DNA of 46,130 bases from Elusimicrobiota bacterium (GTDB lineage Bacteria > Elusimicrobiota > Elusimicrobia > UBA1565 > UBA9628). The stretch lies in the NCBI GenBank assembly GCA_016212825.1, contig JACRDS010000057.1:1-46130 (forward strand), given 5' to 3'. The translations under genes and the position numbers were made by a program. Shown in pieces: positions 42,633 to 46,130 of this stretch; positions within the stretch are counted from its first letter, which is position 1, and every line of letters begins with the position of its first letter. Under the pieces are notes generated by a model. The model was not told where the DNA came from. It saw nothing but the letters and a program-made list of their open reading frames with translations, and did no database searches.

Positions 42633-42649
42633 TGTTCAGTAATTGAACG
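42633..42649. promoter_or_regulatory. Operator-like 17-bp inverted repeat, site 4
   Basis: TGTTCAGTAATTGAACG is the least symmetric copy (five of seven arm positions pair) but matches the consensus in 15 or so of 17 positions. It lies in the 62-bp gap between the radical SAM stop and the neuB2 start. Confidence 0.65.
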
Positions 42650-42671
42650 ACATCTCGCCAGAGGGCCGGAA

Positions 42672-44060
42672 CTAACTCTGGCGGAAACCTCGGAAGGAGG
42701 CATCCCGTCCGATATATAGGGAACGCGCCGCGGATACGGTGCGACGGGCTTGGTGCTGATGGTAGTTCTCGATCAGCCTGCGATTGGCGTCGAAAAGCGC
42801 CTGGTGGAACTCCTCGTCGCTGAGCTCCGTGAAGTTGACGGAAAGCAGGTCCGAGTTGAGGTGCTTGTTCTCGTAGAAGTCGGCGCAATCCTTGAGCAGG
42901 CCCTTTTCCACGGCATGGTCGAACAGGGGCGATCCGGGATAGGGCGTCACGGGCCGGATGGTGCGCATCTGGGCGCCGTCGTCATAGCGCAGCAGGAAGT
43001 CCACGCCCTTGCGCAGGGTCTCCCGGGAGTCGCCGATATTGCCGAAGATGATGTTGAAGCCCGGGCTGATGCCGCTGGCCAAGGTCGCCTCGATCCCAGC
43101 GACGATTTGCTTGGTGGTCAGGGCCTTCTTCATGTTGCGCAGGACCTGGTCGTCGAAGGCTTCGATGCCGTAGTTGATGAAGACGCAGCCGGCTTCCTTC
43201 ATGAGGCGCAAGAGCGCCGGTTCGGCGAAATTGAGGCGGCCGTTGCAGCACCAGCGCACGCCCAGGCGCTTGCCGATGAAGGACCGGCAGAGCTCCTCGG
43301 TCCGGGCCTGGGAGGACATGAGGAGCTCGTCCGAGAAGGCGATGTAGGTGATGCCATGCTCGCGCTTGAGGAAGGCGATCTCCTCGGAGATGGCCTCGGC
43401 CGACCGGGGCCGGAAGCCTTTGTCCATCCTGTAGCAGAAATTGCACGTGAAGAGACAGCCCCGGCCGGAGAGCAGGGGCGCCACGAAATCCGTGGGCTCC
43501 GCGCGCGGCATGCGCAGGAGCCGATAGTAGGTCATGGGGAACAGGTGGTAGGCGGGGCGAGGGATGCGGTCGATGTCGGGGATGAGGGGTCGCGGCGCGT
43601 TGATGACGACCTTGCCTTCTTTTGGGAAGGCGATGCCCGCCACGCCGGAGAGGTCCTTCTTGGCGCTCAGGGCGCGCAGCAGTTCGACGATGGTGTTCTC
43701 GCCTTCCCCCATGACCAAGGCGTCGTAGCGGGTCTTCTCGAAGAAATAGCGCGGGTCCGGCACCGGCCCATGGCCGCCCAGGATGTAGAAGGGACGCTGG
43801 CGGGAACGGTTGATGGCTTGCGAAAGCCCCAGGAGCCTGCGGTATTGGTAGTAGCCGCCGATGACGCTGACCCCGACGATGTCGACGCGGTTCTGGTCCA
43901 GGTATTCCGTCAGCTGAGCGTCGGGATAGTGGTGCTGGTCCTGGTTGTAGACCTCCACGGAGCAGCCTTCCTGCTCCAGGACCGCCGCGATATGGCCGAG
44001 ACCCTGCGGGAACCAGCTGATGAAGGACTGATTATCGTAGACGACGAGCAGGACTCTCAC
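42672..44060 (-). CDS. Radical SAM protein with probable B12-binding domain
   Basis: A 462-residue protein. The N-terminal 170 residues resemble a B12-binding domain (RVLLVVYDNQSF, DIVGVSVIGGYYQYRRLL, YILGGHGPVPDPR). The radical SAM motif GRGCLFTCNFCYR (about C202, C206, C209) and a TIM-barrel core (GIEAFDDQVLRNMKKALT, FNIIFGNIGDS, RPVTPYPGSPLF) follow. Family members carry out methylations and other radical reactions. The start is probably GTG at 44060, 5 nt after the amidotransferase stop; the track's ATG at 44270 adds out-of-frame sequence. It is coupled to the second amidotransferase and NeuA, so it may modify that sugar. Confidence 0.85.
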   Translation of the reverse strand: MRVLLVVYDNQSFISWFPQGLGHIAAVLEQEGCSVEVYNQDQHHYPDAQLTEYLDQNRVDIVGVSVIGGYYQYRRLLGLSQAINRSRQRPFYILGGHGPVPDPRYFFEKTRYDALVMGEGENTIVELLRALSAKKDLSGVAGIAFPKEGKVVINAPRPLIPDIDRIPRPAYHLFPMTYYRLLRMPRAEPTDFVAPLLSGRGCLFTCNFCYRMDKGFRPRSAEAISEEIAFLKREHGITYIAFSDELLMSSQARTEELCRSFIGKRLGVRWCCNGRLNFAEPALLRLMKEAGCVFINYGIEAFDDQVLRNMKKALTTKQIVAGIEATLASGISPGFNIIFGNIGDSRETLRKGVDFLLRYDDGAQMRTIRPVTPYPGSPLFDHAVEKGLLKDCADFYENKHLNSDLLSVNFTELSDEEFHQALFDANRRLIENYHQHQARRTVSAARSLYIGRDASFRGFRQS

Positions 44061-44065
44061 GGGGC

Positions 44066-45397
44066 TCAGGTGCGGGAGAGGCTTCCGTCGAAGACCGTGC
44101 GGCGCAGGCGCCAGGCGCCCCGCTCGTTCTTCCAGAGATGGGGCGACCGGAACCGGTCGGCCAGCGCCAGGAAATAGGCCTTGTCGACCTCCGGCTGCTC
44201 GAACATGCGCGAGGCCGCCGGGTATTCCTTCCCGGGAAGGCTCAGGTAGCGGAAGAGCTCCGGGGCCCACCGGTCAGGGAACTCGCCGTCGAATTTGCGC
44301 ACCAGGGCGGCGCCTTCTTCGCGGGTGATCTCGCCGTTGCGGATCTCCTGCGCGGCGTCGGCGGTGGCGCGGCCGATGCCGAACTTGACGAAAGTGGTGT
44401 AATAATGGAGGTCGTCCATCTTGTCGTCGATGCTGTTGTATTTGCTGTAGGTGCCCGCGTTGCGTTCAGAGGAGGCCTGGAAGCCGCCGTTCTCCACCGC
44501 GTAATAGTAGGCGCCCTGCGGATGCCAGCGGAGATAATAGCCGAGGTAATGGACCTCCATCTTGAGTTTGCGCAGCTGGTCCGGATCGGGGGGCAGGTAG
44601 GGGATGAGGTCGTTGGGCTCCACTCCGAAATGGGCGACGAGGTCGGCCACCGAGGTCCCGCCCAGGAACACCTGGGATTTGTCCTGGGTGGTGAAGTACT
44701 TCCAGTCCTGGACGGTGTGGGCGGTGCCTTCTACGGGATTGCCGTATTCGGCCTCGGACTCTCCATAGAAGACGAGGGGGACTTTGTGCAGGACCGCCAG
44801 TTTGGGGGAGATGGCTTTCTGGCCGATGATGAAGGGTTGGAAGGGATGGAACAGGTTCTCCAGGGCGAGCCTGGTCAACAGCCGATGGACCCGGCCGTTG
44901 GGCGTGGACAGGATATTGTCGAACCCGGCATGGATCCAGGACAGGAAGTTCCTCCAGCCCCAATCCGTATACAGATGCGGGGCCCAGGTGGCCGTCAGGG
45001 GATGCATGCCATAGACGTACTTGAGCTTGTGGGCCGCGTAGAAGCTGTCCTTCCCGCCGGAGCCCGGCACGATGCAGTCGTAGGAGCCGTCCTTGCTGCG
45101 GTGGCGGGCGCAGAGGTCCTTGAGCTCCTTCTCGCGCAAGGCCCAGTCGATGTCCCGGCTCTTCTTCCCGGTCATGCGGCAGGCGTCGCAGACGCCGTCG
45201 GAGTCGAAAGAGATCGTCTCCTTCTTGCTCGCCTCGGTGTGGCTGTACTCGGCGGTCGAGTTCGGGCGTTGGTTGGAGATGACGCAGCGCTTGCAGAATC
45301 GGACGGCGCGGGGCAGGCCGAACTTGGTCTCGAGCTTGGACTCCGGCTTCTCATAGACCGCGAGGTCCACCGGGCCGGGCGCTCTATAGCGGTGCAT
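44066..45397 (-). CDS. N-acetyl sugar amidotransferase, WbpG/PseA type (copy 2)
   Basis: A 443-residue homologue of the protein at 23527, with an extra 11-residue N-terminus and an extra segment before the C-terminal SPHLW. The PP-loop is PGSGGKDSFYAAH (SGGKDS at 113-118), with CxxC pairs at C35/C38 and C70/C73. It has no adjacent hisH or hisF. It may borrow ammonia from the set at 24747-26142, use another glutaminase, or use free ammonia as PseA may. Its start overlaps the NeuA stop by 14 nt, which ties it to CMP-sugar formation. The two copies probably act on different sugars or positions. Confidence 0.92.
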   Translation of the reverse strand: MHRYRAPGPVDLAVYEKPESKLETKFGLPRAVRFCKRCVISNQRPNSTAEYSHTEASKKETISFDSDGVCDACRMTGKKSRDIDWALREKELKDLCARHRSKDGSYDCIVPGSGGKDSFYAAHKLKYVYGMHPLTATWAPHLYTDWGWRNFLSWIHAGFDNILSTPNGRVHRLLTRLALENLFHPFQPFIIGQKAISPKLAVLHKVPLVFYGESEAEYGNPVEGTAHTVQDWKYFTTQDKSQVFLGGTSVADLVAHFGVEPNDLIPYLPPDPDQLRKLKMEVHYLGYYLRWHPQGAYYYAVENGGFQASSERNAGTYSKYNSIDDKMDDLHYYTTFVKFGIGRATADAAQEIRNGEITREEGAALVRKFDGEFPDRWAPELFRYLSLPGKEYPAASRMFEQPEVDKAYFLALADRFRSPHLWKNERGAWRLRRTVFDGSLSRT

Positions 45398-46085
45398 GGT
45401 TCTTCTCCATTAGCGCGGCGATCAGGATAGCGTCCAAAGGGGTGTCGAGCTCCAGAGACCTCTCACGCGGCATCGTGTGCGCGATGGTCCGGGGCGTGAT
45501 GAGGGCGCGGTCCTGGAGCAGCGCCTCCCGCCGCGAGACGTAGACGGCGCCGTTGAGTCGGTAGGTCTTGGGAAGCTCCTGCCGCCTTGGGATGAGCTTG
45601 GAGGCGGGCATGACGGGGACCATCCGGTTGCCGGCTTCAAGAAAATAGGACCAGTAGGGGTTCTCGCCGGACTCGGCCACCGTGACGCAGGAGGGCGCGC
45701 CGGAGGAGTCGCAGAGCGTCAGGCAGGCGTCGATGTCCTGAGCCGTCCTCAGCGGAGAGGTCGCCTGCAGCACGGCGATATAATCATATGGCCTGCCGAT
45801 CGCTTCGACGGCATGCAGGACCGGGGCCACGCCCGGGGTGTCGTCGAGCGCCAGCTCCCGGGGCCTGACGAAAGGGACCTCGCAGCCGTGCTCCTTCGCC
45901 GTCGCGATGATCTCCGCGTCGTCCGAAGACAGGATGAGGCGGTCGATGAACGCCGAGCCCTGGGCGGCCTTGATGGTCCAGACGATGAGGGGCTGGCCCG
46001 CGAAGACCGCCAGATTCTTGCGGGGGACGCCTTTGGATCCGCCTCGCGCGGGGATAATGGCCAGGACGGACTTCCCGCCTATCAT
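45384..46085 (-). CDS. neuA: CMP-N-acylneuraminate/legionaminate cytidylyltransferase
   Basis: A 233-residue NeuA/LegF-type enzyme that activates the nonulosonic acid with CTP. The signature IIPARGGSKGVPRKNL (10-25), LSSDDAEII, VLQATSPLRTAQDID and YRLNGAVYVSRREAL are complete. It is the only full NeuA-type enzyme in the window. It leads a run with the second amidotransferase and a radical SAM gene. TATACT lies 10 nt before its ATG, again near-leaderless, but without an inverted repeat. The window ends 45 bp upstream, so more regulation may be hidden. Confidence 0.94.
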   Translation of the reverse strand: MIGGKSVLAIIPARGGSKGVPRKNLAVFAGQPLIVWTIKAAQGSAFIDRLILSSDDAEIIATAKEHGCEVPFVRPRELALDDTPGVAPVLHAVEAIGRPYDYIAVLQATSPLRTAQDIDACLTLCDSSGAPSCVTVAESGENPYWSYFLEAGNRMVPVMPASKLIPRRQELPKTYRLNGAVYVSRREALLQDRALITPRTIAHTMPRERSLELDTPLDAILIAALMEKNHAPL

Positions 46086-46095
46086 GTGCCGAAAA

Positions 46096-46101
46096 AGTAT
46101 A
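46096..46101 (-). promoter_or_regulatory. Possible -10 hexamer before neuA
   Basis: TATACT on the minus strand, 10 nt before the neuA ATG at 46085, in the AT-rich divergent gap. No good -35 seen. Confidence 0.35.
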
Positions 46102-46124
46102 TCATGTTTGACTCTGGAGGTCCT

Positions 46125-46130
46125 ATGGCG
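46125..46130 (+). CDS. Start of a divergent plus-strand gene (cut by the window edge)
   Basis: ATGGCG at the very end is preceded by GGAGG (46116-46120) at 4-nt spacing, a good ribosome site. It is consistent with a gene divergent from neuA. Only two codons are visible, so nothing can be said of the product. Confidence 0.4.

Overview
This GC-rich window is one long cell-surface glycan locus. No ribosomal, tRNA, phage, transposase or CRISPR genes were seen. About 41 protein genes are packed head to tail, mostly on the minus strand, with many 1-4 nt stop/start overlaps. An arabinose-5-phosphate isomerase (Kdo supply), polyprenyl-phosphate sugar transferases, an O-antigen-ligase-type protein and nonulosonic acid genes point to a Gram-negative (diderm) bacterium. 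The protein styles and the EPS-type MarR regulator recall GC-rich candidate-phylum genomes such as Elusimicrobiota or Omnitrophota. That placement is a guess.

Layout. (1) 34-13164: lipid-linked oligosaccharide assembly. It holds GT4 enzymes, DegT aminotransferases, a large WbaP-type and a small PglC-type phosphoglycosyltransferase, a CapD/PglF-type 4,6-dehydratase, a MurJ-like flippase, a GT-C-like membrane protein, an O-antigen ligase/polymerase and a small acyltransferase. (2) 13148-21438: rfbA, kdsD, a MarR/EPS-type regulator, glycosyltransferases, an RmlD-like reductase, an MsbA/PglK-like ABC exporter and a PtmE-like CBS-nucleotidyltransferase. (3) 21504-23516: a lone plus-strand radical SAM protein. 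(4) 23527-30607: a seven-gene, translationally coupled minus-strand operon. Its order is a cytidylyltransferase-like/radical SAM fusion, NeuB, a radical SAM/SPASM protein, a DUF692-like TIM barrel, HisF, HisH and a WbpG-type sugar amidotransferase. (5) 30712-35542: a plus-strand operon of carbamoyltransferase, putative glycosyltransferase, aminotransferase and methyltransferase. (6) 35546-46085: SpsF, a large putative glycosyltransferase, NeuD/PglD, PIG-L deacetylase, formyltransferase, NeuC, a second NeuB, a second radical SAM protein with a probable B12-binding domain, a second WbpG-type amidotransferase and NeuA.

How it fits together. Dehydratase, PglE aminotransferase and PglD/NeuD acetyltransferase would make UDP-N,N'-diacetylbacillosamine. 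This can prime a lipid carrier through the PglC-type enzyme. It can also feed NeuC, NeuB and NeuA to give a CMP-activated legionaminic-acid-type sugar. The WbpG/HisH/HisF set would turn an N-acetyl into an acetamidino group. Deacetylase plus formyltransferase, carbamoyltransferase and methyltransferase could decorate further.

The most striking unlisted signal is a 17-bp inverted repeat, consensus TGTTCAnTAnTTGAACA. It occurs four times, each time in a promoter-containing intergenic gap, and one copy lies directly in front of the MarR-type regulator gene. I infer that it is that regulator's operator and that it coordinates the locus. The strongest candidate for new biochemistry is the seven-gene operon in region 4.
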